Shown: in pieces, positions 16,515-26,168 of the stretch
Numbering within the stretch: the stretch's first letter is position 1
How the letters are laid out: the number at the start of each line of letters is the position of its first letter
Origin: an uncultured Tissierellia bacterium
GTDB taxonomy: Bacteria; Bacillota; Clostridia; Tissierellales; Peptoniphilaceae
NCBI GenBank assembly: GCA_902489145.1
Contig: CABTYV010000008.1
Span: forward strand, 1 to 38,352
DNA: 38,352 nucleotides
Direction of reading: 5' to 3'
Notes under the pieces: generated by a model
Database searches by the model: none
What the model was told of the DNA's origin: nothing
What the model saw: only the letters and a program-made list of their open reading frames with translations
Translations under genes and position numbers: made by a program

Positions 16515-16528
16515 GAAAAAGGCAGGCC

Positions 16529-18061
16529 ATGCAGGATTTGAATCGACTTTTTCGTGAAAAGTGGGCGGAGGGGCCGGCGCTTGCTGACCCCATCCTTTAT
16601 GTCGCAGCATCCGGCGGGGCTGATTCCATGGCGCTGCTGGAGGTGGCTCTTGCGAGCCCCTTTCCCGTCCAAGTGCTTCATCTTCACCATGGTATCCGAA
16701 AAGCAGCGGACCAGGATGCCCATTTTGTCCGCGCCTTTTGTCAGGACCGGGGCATTCCCTATCAGGAAAAGCGTCTATCCATTCCTAGCCTGGCTCAGGC
16801 GCGGGGCCTTTCAGAGGAGCTATGCGGTCGGGAGGAGCGCTATCTTTTTTTTGAGTCCGTTCTTGCGCATTCGAAGGGCAGCCCTGTTTTATTGACCGGC
16901 CATCATCTGGAGGATCAGGCAGAAACGGTACTTTTTCATCTTCTTCGGGGAGCTGGCCCGGATGGAGTGGCTGGCATGGAGGTTTGGGCCAGACGTCCCC
17001 TGGGGGAGGGCCAAGCTTTTTATCATCTCTTTCGACCTTTTCTGTCGGTTCGAAAAGAGGCCCTGCTGGCCCATCTCCGCGAAAAGGGCCTGGCCTGGCG
17101 AGAGGATGAAAGCAATCAGGAGACGGACTATGTGCGCAATCGTCTGCGCCACGAGATTTTTCCATTAATAGAGAAGGAAGTGCAGCCCAGGGCCCAAGAG
17201 GCCCTGGTTCGTTTTGCAGATCAGGCCAGAAGAGATCGAAGCTACTTTCAGCAGGAGCTTGATCAGCTGGAGGATCAGCTCTTTATTACACCGAAACAGG
17301 CGGCCCGGATGCGCTCGCAGGGTAAGGGCCCTGAGCGGGTGAGCGCCCGAAATGCCCTCCTGTTGGACAGCCCTTATCTCAGAAAGGAAGCCTTGCGCTC
17401 CTTGCCGCACGCCCTGTCCGAACGTTTGATTTACCGCGTTCTACAAAAAGTCAGGCCGGAGGGGGACAAGGATCTACAAGTGGAGCAAAAGGATGTGGCT
17501 GAAATTTTAACCCTTGCTCAGGGAGAAGGGTCAAAATGGCGGCCGGTTTGTGGTATGATAACCCTATCTGATTACGATGGTATTTTCTTTCTTTCTCGAG
17601 AAAAATGGGCCCGTCTGCAGGAGGATCCCCTTGTTCAAAAACAGGCCACCATCGCGCTTCCCCTAGATCGCCTAATGAAGGAAGGGGAGGGGCGCCTGGA
17701 TTGGCCACAGCCTTCGGGCCGTCTTTTTTTGAAGCTGCGAGAAGGGACAGCAGACACTTTTCGCGATCATCTGAGCGATCCAAGCTTTGCTTATTTTCCT
17801 CTTGCCGCCCTCCAAGGGGCCTATTTGGGCCGGGACAGGGGCGGCTTGCGGGTGAAGAAGTTTGGAGGCGGCGAAAAGCCTCTTAGGAGGCTGTGGAATA
17901 GTGATCATATCCCCGTTTGTCTGAGAAGGCATTATCCTCTCCTGATGCGGGGCAAAGAAGTCTTGTGGATTCCCGGACTGATCCGATCCGCCCACGATCC
18001 GCTGGACGGGCCGGGGAAGCTGGTGGAGCTGGAGTGGAGGTCAAAATGGACGCTGACTTGA
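16529..18061 (+). CDS. tilS: tRNA(Ile)-lysidine synthase
   Basis: TilS attaches lysine to C34 of the CAU-anticodon tRNA-Ile, so that it reads AUA; this is an essential step in bacteria. The N-type ATP pyrophosphatase loop is SGGADS near residue 29, followed by HLHHGIR and the family motif TGHHLEDQAETVLFHLLRG near 123. The C-terminal substrate-binding domain ends in the KVELEW-like LVELEW stretch. Length 510 is normal for the long type. The start follows only a weak AAGGCAGG site, 14 nt after divIC. The stop overlaps hpt by 16 nt, as in many Bacillota, where tilS-hpt-ftsH is conserved. Confidence 0.95.
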   Translation: MQDLNRLFREKWAEGPALADPILYVAASGGADSMALLEVALASPFPVQVLHLHHGIRKAADQDAHFVRAFCQDRGIPYQEKRLSIPSLAQARGLSEELCGREERYLFFESVLAHSKGSPVLLTGHHLEDQAETVLFHLLRGAGPDGVAGMEVWARRPLGEGQAFYHLFRPFLSVRKEALLAHLREKGLAWREDESNQETDYVRNRLRHEIFPLIEKEVQPRAQEALVRFADQARRDRSYFQQELDQLEDQLFITPKQAARMRSQGKGPERVSARNALLLDSPYLRKEALRSLPHALSERLIYRVLQKVRPEGDKDLQVEQKDVAEILTLAQGEGSKWRPVCGMITLSDYDGIFFLSREKWARLQEDPLVQKQATIALPLDRLMKEGEGRLDWPQPSGRLFLKLREGTADTFRDHLSDPSFAYFPLAALQGAYLGRDRGGLRVKKFGGGEKPLRRLWNSDHIPVCLRRHYPLLMRGKEVLWIPGLIRSAHDPLDGPGKLVELEWRSKWTLT

Positions 18062-18600
18062 TGAAATATGTGGACCGGATCCTGATCTCTCAGGAGGAGA
18101 TTGCCCAAAAGGTCAGGGAGATGGGCCGACAGATCACGGAAGATTACAAAGAAGATGGGGCGGATTTGCTCTTGGTCTGCACCCTAAAAGGTGGCGTCGT
18201 TTTTATGGCGGATATCATGAAGGAGATCGACCTGGATGTGGAGATCGACTTTATGGCGGTTTCCAGCTACGGCGCTCAGACCGTTTCTTCAGGCGATGTC
18301 CGGATCCTCAAGGATATTCAGGATCCTTTTATGGGCAAGAATCTTTTGATCATCGAGGATATCATCGACACCGGCTACACCCTGGCCTATCTGACCAAAA
18401 ACTTTAAGGACCGGGGCGCCAAGTCCGTGAAGGTCGCGGCGCTGCTCAATAAAGAGGGAGGCCGGGCCAATGATTTTCATGCCGACTATGTTGGCTTTGA
18501 AATCCCCAACGAATATGTGATTGGCTATGGGATGGACTTTAATCAAAAGCTTCGGAATCTTCCCTTTGTGGCGGTCTTAAAGGAGCGTTATTACAAGTAG
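18046..18600 (+). CDS. hpt: Hypoxanthine(-guanine) phosphoribosyltransferase
   Basis: Hpt salvages hypoxanthine and guanine to IMP and GMP using PRPP. The PRPP-binding motif IIEDIIDTGYTL, LKGGVVFMADI and the C-terminal VIGYGMDFNQKLRNLP are all family features. I placed the start at ATG 18046, with GGAGG 5 nt upstream, giving 184 residues, the usual length. A longer frame back to 17917 would only add residues read from inside tilS. The purine permease encoded at 8320-9678 would supply its substrates. Confidence 0.95.
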   Translation: MDADLMKYVDRILISQEEIAQKVREMGRQITEDYKEDGADLLLVCTLKGGVVFMADIMKEIDLDVEIDFMAVSSYGAQTVSSGDVRILKDIQDPFMGKNLLIIEDIIDTGYTLAYLTKNFKDRGAKSVKVAALLNKEGGRANDFHADYVGFEIPNEYVIGYGMDFNQKLRNLPFVAVLKERYYK

Positions 18601-18655
18601 GGTTGAAGGAGGATGGAGCGGATCCTAAGAATCAGCGAAGGAGTATAGAGTAGGG

Positions 18656-20518
18656 ATGTATAACCAAAAAAACAGAAACTGGCGCTTGATGCTGGGTTAC
18701 CTGGTGCCGATTGTGATCATCGTCGCCTTTTTCGGCTTTCAAGGGCTTCAAATGAATGAAAAAAAGCCTATGACCCATGGTCAGGTGATCGAACAATTTG
18801 AAAAAAAGCAAGTCAAAAGTGCCGTCTATCAAGGAGATAAGCTGCGGGGCGTATTAAAGGGGAATCAGGGAGTCAATTTTGAGGTCGTGATTCCGAACGA
18901 CTATTTTCCCCAATTTTACGATCAATATTTAAAAGCGCAGGTAGAAAATAAAGAGCTGCAGATGGTCTTTGAAGAGGCACCACAGCCGAATATTTGGCTG
19001 AGTATGCTGCCGGATTTGCTGTTCATGGGGATCATGCTTTTTCTCCTCTATTCCTTTTTTAAACGCACCCAAGCCTCCCAGGGCGGGATGGCCAACTTCG
19101 GCAAGTCCAATGTCCGTCTCCATGAGGATCATGGCAAGAAAATCACCTTCCAGGATGTAGCAGGGCTCAAGGAAGAAAAAGAAGAGCTGGGCGAGGTGGT
19201 CGATTTTCTGAAAAATCCCCAGAAATACCATGGCCTGGGCGCCCGCATCCCAAAAGGCATTTTAATGGTGGGCCCTCCGGGCACCGGCAAGACCTACCTT
19301 TCCAAGGCAGTCGCGGGCGAAGCAGCGGTGCCCTTCTTCTCGATCTCGGGTTCGGATTTTGTTGAGATGTTCGTAGGCGTGGGCGCCTCCCGCGTGCGTG
19401 ATCTTTTTAAAGAAGCCAAAAAAAATGCACCCTGTATCGTTTTTGTAGATGAGATTGATGCGGTGGGCCGTCGCAGAGGAGCCGGCCTGGGCGGGGGAAA
19501 CGACGAAAGAGAGCAAACCCTGAATCAGCTCTTAGTCGAAATGGACGGCTTTAACGAACACGAAGGGATCATCATCATGGCGGCCACCAACCGCCCGGAT
19601 ATCCTTGATCCGGCCCTGCTTCGCCCGGGCCGCTTTGACCGGCAGGTGATGGTGGGGATGCCTGATAGCCAGGAAAGAGAGGAAATTCTCAAGGTTCACC
19701 TGCGCAACAAGCATGTCGGCGCGGACGTACGCCTTTCGGATCTGGCCAAACAGACGGCAGGCTTTACCCCGGCGGACTTGGAAAACCTGGCCAATGAAGC
19801 CGCCTTGCTCACTGCCCGTCACAACGAAAAGGAAATTGACATGGCCACCTTTGAAGAGGCGGTCATCAAGGTTCAGGCAGGTCCGGAAAAGAAATCCCGC
19901 AAGGTCATTGAAAAAGAGCGGATTCTGACCGCCTATCATGAAGCGGGCCATGCGGTGGTGACCCGCGCCCTCCCAGATCTGGATGAGGTCAATATGATTA
20001 CCATCGTACCTCGTGGGATGGCTGGCGGCTTCACCGCCTTCCTGCCGGAGGATGACCGGATGTTCCTTTCTTTCAAGATGATGCAGGGCGAGTTGATTTC
20101 CTTCCTTGGCGGCCGGGCCGCAGAGGCACTTTTCCTGGATGATATTTCGACCGGCGCCTCGAATGATATCGAGCGTGCCACGGCGATGGCTCGGGCCATG
20201 GTCGTCCGCTACGGCATGAGCCCCACCCTAGGCCCCGTTTCTTATGAGTCGGACAATGACAATGTCTTCCTGGGCAATGAATTGGGTCATATGAAAAACT
20301 ATTCGGATGATACCGCCAAAACTATCGACGAAGAGGTCCGCAAGCTCATGTCTGGGGCTTACGACCAGGCCAAGGCGATTCTGAACAAAAATCGGAGCAT
20401 GATGGAGCAGCTGGCCCAGCTTTTGCTAGAAAAAGAAACAGTACGCAAGGACGAATTTGAACAGTTGTTCCAGACCTACGGTCAGACGGCGCAAGCAGGG
20501 AAGGAAGGGACAGTATGA
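18656..20518 (+). CDS. ftsH: ATP-dependent zinc metalloprotease FtsH
   Basis: FtsH is a membrane-anchored hexameric AAA+ protease that removes damaged membrane proteins and controls unstable regulators. The 620-residue protein has two membrane helices (about 12-30 and 118-135) around a short extracellular domain. The AAA+ module has Walker A GPPGTGKT at 206-213, Walker B VFVDE near 262-266 and the second region of homology around RPGRFDRQ at 323-330. The peptidase domain carries HEAGH at 428-432 and the third zinc ligand Asp in the DDISTGASND region. All active-site elements are intact. It lies 55 nt after hpt, and its ATGA stop/start overlaps the next gene. Confidence 0.97.
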   Translation: MYNQKNRNWRLMLGYLVPIVIIVAFFGFQGLQMNEKKPMTHGQVIEQFEKKQVKSAVYQGDKLRGVLKGNQGVNFEVVIPNDYFPQFYDQYLKAQVENKELQMVFEEAPQPNIWLSMLPDLLFMGIMLFLLYSFFKRTQASQGGMANFGKSNVRLHEDHGKKITFQDVAGLKEEKEELGEVVDFLKNPQKYHGLGARIPKGILMVGPPGTGKTYLSKAVAGEAAVPFFSISGSDFVEMFVGVGASRVRDLFKEAKKNAPCIVFVDEIDAVGRRRGAGLGGGNDEREQTLNQLLVEMDGFNEHEGIIIMAATNRPDILDPALLRPGRFDRQVMVGMPDSQEREEILKVHLRNKHVGADVRLSDLAKQTAGFTPADLENLANEAALLTARHNEKEIDMATFEEAVIKVQAGPEKKSRKVIEKERILTAYHEAGHAVVTRALPDLDEVNMITIVPRGMAGGFTAFLPEDDRMFLSFKMMQGELISFLGGRAAEALFLDDISTGASNDIERATAMARAMVVRYGMSPTLGPVSYESDNDNVFLGNELGHMKNYSDDTAKTIDEEVRKLMSGAYDQAKAILNKNRSMMEQLAQLLLEKETVRKDEFEQLFQTYGQTAQAGKEGTV

Positions 20519-21054
20519 AGGAAGCAGGTTCTCAACAGCAGGTCCGATCAGCATGGGGCGGAAAAGCCGCCGGAGGTGGATTTTTAGGGCTCTCCTTCAT
20601 TTCTCTGATCTACGGTGCCTTGCTCCTTTATTTCCTTTACCAGCTGGTTTCAGCCTGGCAAAAGAAGAAAAAGCTGGAAGGCCCCCTAACGAAATATCCA
20701 AGAAAGCTTTCCATGCCCAACCTGCTCATTTGCCTCCTGATTGCGGTGTTGGGGGTCGTATCCATGGTGGGCGGGCAGTACCTTGACGGGCTCATCATGA
20801 TCCTGCTCTCGGCAAGCTTTCTCGCTTTTATGTCTGCACCGGTTTATCTGGCCACCAATGGCTTGCTGTCCAATAATCTATTTTTCTCCTGGGCGGAAAT
20901 TCGGAAGTGGGCCTGGGATACCAAGCGCGGCGATTTGATCATTTTGACCAAAGAACGCGGAAAGAACGAAAAAAGCAACGCCATCCATATTGGGACCGAT
21001 CGGATGGAGGAGATCAATCAGAAGATTCGCGAATTAAAGCTTGGAAAAAAGTAG
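20515..21054 (+). CDS. Small membrane protein of unknown function
   Basis: I do not recognise this 179-residue protein with certainty. It has a Gly-rich N-terminus, then three hydrophobic segments (about residues 24-48, 69-86 and 88-112), and ends in a basic cytosolic domain of about 60 residues. The C-terminal part (GLLSNNLFFSWAEIRKW followed by ILTKERG and a final KIRELKLGKK) resembles the YcxB/DUF5673-like, PH-type tails of small Bacillota membrane proteins, but this is only a pattern impression. It overlaps the ftsH stop (ATGA) and lies 9 nt before pyrG, so it is co-translated with essential genes. A role near FtsH in the membrane is possible but unproven. Confidence 0.7.
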   Translation: MKEAGSQQQVRSAWGGKAAGGGFLGLSFISLIYGALLLYFLYQLVSAWQKKKKLEGPLTKYPRKLSMPNLLICLLIAVLGVVSMVGGQYLDGLIMILLSASFLAFMSAPVYLATNGLLSNNLFFSWAEIRKWAWDTKRGDLIILTKERGKNEKSNAIHIGTDRMEEINQKIRELKLGKK

Positions 21055-21063
21055 GGGGGGAAC

Positions 21064-22682
<1,619 letters not shown>

Positions 22683-22686
<4 letters not shown>

Positions 22687-23651
22687 AACAAAGAAACCTT
22701 GGCCACCTAACCGACGTCCCAGGCTTCCTCTTGGGCCACGCCCAAGAGGAAGCCTGGGGTACCGGTGTCAGCGTGATCCTAGCCCCAGCGGGCAGTATCG
22801 GGGGCGTTGATGTGCGCGGTGGGGCGCCGGGTACCAGGGAGACGGATCTGCTTCGCCCTGAAAATGCGGTATCGCAGGTGGACGCCGTCGTCCTTTCGGG
22901 CGGATCTGCCTTTGGTCTGGAGGCAGCCTGCGGGGTCATGAAGGGCCTTCGTGCGGCAGGCAGGGGGCTGGAGACGGGCTATGGTCGGGTGCCCATCGTC
23001 TCCTCTGCCGTCCTGTATGATTTGGGCGTGGGCGAATCCGGCCGCTGGCCTACGATGGAGATGGGCCTTCAGGCGTTAAAGGATGCCAGCGATTCAGCCC
23101 CTGCCCAGGGCAATGTAGGCGCAGGCCTGGGCTGCACCGTGGGCAAGCTCTTCGGCATGGCGCAAGCCATGAAGTCCGGCCTGGGTCAGGCGAGCTTACA
23201 GAGCGGAGATGTAGTCGTCTCTTGTGTGGTGGCGGTCAATGCGGTGGGGGATGTCATGGACCCCACGAAGCCGGGGACGCACCTGGCTGGCTTACTGGAT
23301 GATCAGGGAAGACGGGCCAGCAGCTGGAAGGCGTTTTGCCAGCAAGGGGGAAATCAGCCTTCTCTTTTGGGTAAAAATACGACCATCGCCTGTCTGGCGA
23401 CCAATGCGCGCCTGGATAAGGCAGGTACCACGAAGGTTTGCCAAATGGGGCAAGACGGCCTGGCCCGGGCCATTGTTCCGGTACACACGCTTTTTGACGG
23501 CGATAGCCTTTTCTGTCTGGCCTCTGGTCAGGTAGAAGCGGAACCCAACCTAGTGGGTATCCTGGGGGCAGCAGTCGTTCAAGAAGCCATCTACAACGCG
23601 ATCTTATTCGCTGAACCAGCCTACGGCCTGATGTCCTATCAGAGTCTGTAG
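22683..23651 (+). CDS. P1-family peptidase (DmpA/NylC-like N-terminal nucleophile hydrolase)
   Basis: The 322-residue protein has the family opening LTDVPGFLLGHAQ and SGGSAFGLEAACGVM near 72-86. It also has GKNTTIACLATNA near 230-242 followed by GLARAIVPVHTLFDGDS. In NylC-type members the chain cuts itself before a Thr in an N-T-T sequence; here that would be Asn232/Thr233, with Thr233 as the new N-terminal nucleophile. Relatives are beta-aminopeptidases, D-aminopeptidases and nylon-oligomer hydrolases; the natural substrate here is unknown. It overlaps the pyrG stop by 4 nt, an unexpected partner. Confidence 0.88.
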
Positions 23652-23695
23652 ACCGAACAGGACCGGCATCCAGTGGAGCCGGATCGGAGGAAAAC

Positions 23696-24289
23696 ATGCA
23701 AGAAAATCATCGTCCTTTTTTTTCAGCTAAAAACATTGCCACCCTTGGTGTTCTCATTGGCATCATGCTTTTGATTGACATTACCCATTTGGGCTACTTT
23801 GCTTTCGGTGTCATTTCAGTCACCTCCATGCATATCCCGGTTTTGATCGGGGCCTTTATCGGTGGATGGCGCTATGGTGGCATCCTGGGGCTGGCCTTTG
23901 GCCTCACCTCCTTTTTCCGTGCCCTCCAGGGCGGAGAAGGGCTGATGACCCCCTTCTTCATGAATCCTCTGGTTTCGATCCTGCCCCGCCTCCTCTTTGG
24001 TTTACTCGCCGGCTACCTGGCGGATGTGCTTCGGGGAAAAAACCCCTTTTTGCATTATGCTCTGCCCGCGGTTTTGACCACCATGGCTCATACGACGCTG
24101 GTGATGGGCAGCATTTATATTATTTATGGTCAGCAGCTGAGTCAGATGGTGGGCAAGTCCATGGCAGCGGTTCGCTCTATGATCCTTTTGGTCTTTGCTA
24201 CCAATGGCCTCCCGGAGGCTGTTTTTGCAGCCCTGATCACCACGCCCGTGTTAGCGGCGCTGGATCATAAAAAGCGAGCGGGCCAATAA
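23696..24289 (+). CDS. panT: ECF transporter S component, probably for pantothenate
   Basis: This 197-residue, highly hydrophobic protein has about six membrane helices, with the FSAKNIATLGVLIGIMLLI start and the SMHIPVLIGAFIGGWRYG and GLAFGLTSFFRAL segments of ECF vitamin-binding S components. These capture vitamins and dock on a shared EcfT-EcfA-EcfA' energy module encoded elsewhere. The gene lies just upstream of coaX, the pantothenate kinase, which suggests a PanT-like role; that is inference from context. The start follows CGGAGGAAAAC. A hairpin between this gene and coaX may lower downstream expression. Confidence 0.82.
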   Translation: MQENHRPFFSAKNIATLGVLIGIMLLIDITHLGYFAFGVISVTSMHIPVLIGAFIGGWRYGGILGLAFGLTSFFRALQGGEGLMTPFFMNPLVSILPRLLFGLLAGYLADVLRGKNPFLHYALPAVLTTMAHTTLVMGSIYIIYGQQLSQMVGKSMAAVRSMILLVFATNGLPEAVFAALITTPVLAALDHKKRAGQ

Positions 24290-24295
24290 ACGAAA

Positions 24296-24324
24296 AGGAA
24301 GGAGGCCGCAAGGCCTCCTTCTTA
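24296..24324 (+). terminator. Hairpin between ECF S gene and coaX (partial terminator or mRNA stabiliser)
   Basis: A perfect 9-bp stem AAGGAGGCC/GGCCTCCTT (24299-24307 with 24312-24320) closes on a GCAA tetraloop and extends about 3 bp further with one wobble pair. The following TCTTATCTCTTTCT is only partly T-rich, so it may attenuate rather than stop transcription into coaX, which begins 20 nt later. Confidence 0.55.
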
Positions 24325-24343
24325 TCTCTTTCTACAGGATAGG

Positions 24344-25192
24344 ATGGAAAACATGGAAAAGAATCAGAAGAACTATGCAGCAGGCTCTCGCCTTCTGGCT
24401 TTCGATGTCGGAAACACCAACATCACCGTGGGGATTTTTTTAGGAAAGACGATTGAACACCAGTGGCGGTTGCAGTGCAACACCAATAAGACCTCGGATG
24501 AGTATGGGATTGAAATGGAACAGATCCTTTCCCATTGGGGCTACGATTCCAGCTGTATTCAGGATATCATCATGGGCTCCGTTGTTCCGGTTATGAACCA
24601 CCGCATCTCTTCCATGTCCCGTCGCTTCCTGCATAAGGAACCATACATTGTGGGCGAGGGGACCAAGACGGGCATGCCCATTCGGATGGAGTCGCCCAAG
24701 GACGTTGGGGCAGACCGGATTATCAATGGGGTAGCAGGGTTTGAACAGTATGGGGGCCCCTTAATTATTGTTGATATTGGGACCGCCATCACCCATGATG
24801 TCATTTCCTCGAGTGGGGCTTATCTGGGGGGGACCATTGCGCCTGGCATCCAGATCGCCAGCGAGGGCTTAACCACGAAGACCGCCAAGCTGCCTAAGGT
24901 GGAGCTGTCGCTTTTGGACCATGCTATCGGTCGCAATACAATCGAGGCCATGCAGGTGGGCATTGTCCAGGGCTATATCGGCCTGGTGGACCATTTGACA
25001 GAAATTCTGCTTGCTGAAATTCATGAAAAAGAAGGGGCAGAGCAGGAGGTGAAGGTGATTGCAACCGGGGGCTTCTCCAGCCTCCTCTCCTCCAACTCCC
25101 GCTACACGCAGATCATTGACCGGGATTTGACCCTACAGGGGCTTCGCATCATCTACGAACGCACTATGAAAGCCAGAATCCATGACCGCTAA
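24344..25192 (+). CDS. coaX: Type III pantothenate kinase
   Basis: CoaX phosphorylates pantothenate, the first step of CoA synthesis; type III enzymes need a monovalent cation and are not inhibited by CoA. The ASKHA phosphate loop is LLAFDVGNTNITVGIF near 18-33, then DVGADRIINGVAG and IVDIGTAITHDVIS, and GAYLGGTIAPGIQIA. Type III enzymes usually have FGTATT at the second loop, so IGTAIT is a mild variant. The product is 282 residues, slightly long because of an N-terminal extension of about 16 residues; an alternative ATG at 24353 would trim three. Its end overlaps dusB by 11 nt. Confidence 0.93.
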   Translation: MENMEKNQKNYAAGSRLLAFDVGNTNITVGIFLGKTIEHQWRLQCNTNKTSDEYGIEMEQILSHWGYDSSCIQDIIMGSVVPVMNHRISSMSRRFLHKEPYIVGEGTKTGMPIRMESPKDVGADRIINGVAGFEQYGGPLIIVDIGTAITHDVISSSGAYLGGTIAPGIQIASEGLTTKTAKLPKVELSLLDHAIGRNTIEAMQVGIVQGYIGLVDHLTEILLAEIHEKEGAEQEVKVIATGGFSSLLSSNSRYTQIIDRDLTLQGLRIIYERTMKARIHDR

Positions 25193-26168
25193 GCGCGCAA
25201 CGCTTTCGGCTGCTCCCTTCCCCATGATTGGCCTGGCGCCCCTGGCGGGGGTATCAGACCAGGCCTTTCGCCGCCTATGCTTCCGTTTTGGGGCGGATTT
25301 CGCCGTGACGGAGATGGTTTCTGCCAAGGGGCTATATTATCATAGCGAAAAAACGAAGGATTTGATGGCGCTCCATCCAGAGGAGGGGCCGGTCTATCTC
25401 CAGCTCTTTGGTCACGAGCCGGAGATTTTTCGCACGGTGATCCGGGAGCAGCTTCGGGGCCAGTACGACTTTGTAGGCCTGGACCTAAACATGGGCTGTC
25501 CAGCCCATAAAATCATCAAAAATGGGGATGGAGCGGCCTTGATGCGGACGCCCCTCCTGGCGGGTCAGGTGATATCTGCCATGGTCGAGGCCTCAGATCG
25601 ACCCGTTTCGGTAAAGATGCGCCTGGGCTGGGACCAGGACCACCAAAATTATCTGGAAATAGGTCGAATCGCGCAGGAAAGCGGCGCCAGTTTGATCACC
25701 TTACATGGAAGGACCAGAGAGGCTCAGTATAGCGGCGAGGCCGATTGGACGGCTATTCAGGCGCTCAAGGAAAGCTTGTCCATTCCGGTGATTGGCAACG
25801 GAGATGTAAAAACCCCCGAGACGGCCCTGCAAAGGATCCGTCAAACGGGGGTCGATGGCATTGCGCTGGGGCGGGGGGCCATGGGCCATCCCTTTCTTTT
25901 TCAGCAAATCAAGGACTACGAGAAGCAAGGGCGCTATGAACCGGTCTCGAGGCCCCTTTTGATTCAAAGCCTTCAGACCCATTACCAGTGGGAGGAAGAG
26001 CTCAGGGGGCCGCATCAGGCGCTTTTGGCGATGCGCAAGCATCTGGCTTCTTATCTTTCTGGCTTTCCTGGTGTAGCCGACCTGCGCCATAAGCTCATGC
26101 TCGCCCAGGACCAGGAGGGCGTATTTCGCCTCCTCGATCAGTGGTTGTCCTGCGGAAAGGTAAGCTGA
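25182..26168 (+). CDS. dusB: tRNA-dihydrouridine synthase (DusB type)
   Basis: DusB uses FMN and NADPH to reduce uridines in the tRNA D-loop. The 328-residue TIM-barrel protein shows LAPLAGVSDQAFRRLC near 18-33, MGCPAHKI with catalytic Cys106, LHGRTREAQYSG near 174, and the FMN phosphate motif GNGDV near 205. The start overlaps coaX and has only a weak ribosome site, so translation is probably coupled. In Bacillus dusB also lies in the ftsH-coaX region. The last 31 nt overlap the end of the convergent sensor kinase gene, and no terminator is visible after it. Confidence 0.93.
   Translation: MTAKRATLSAAPFPMIGLAPLAGVSDQAFRRLCFRFGADFAVTEMVSAKGLYYHSEKTKDLMALHPEEGPVYLQLFGHEPEIFRTVIREQLRGQYDFVGLDLNMGCPAHKIIKNGDGAALMRTPLLAGQVISAMVEASDRPVSVKMRLGWDQDHQNYLEIGRIAQESGASLITLHGRTREAQYSGEADWTAIQALKESLSIPVIGNGDVKTPETALQRIRQTGVDGIALGRGAMGHPFLFQQIKDYEKQGRYEPVSRPLLIQSLQTHYQWEEELRGPHQALLAMRKHLASYLSGFPGVADLRHKLMLAQDQEGVFRLLDQWLSCGKVS

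Noticed and set aside
17917..18045. Longer start for hpt at 17917
   Set aside because: The extension lies entirely within tilS coding sequence and is unlike any Hpt N-terminus; ATG 18046 has GGAGG at correct spacing.
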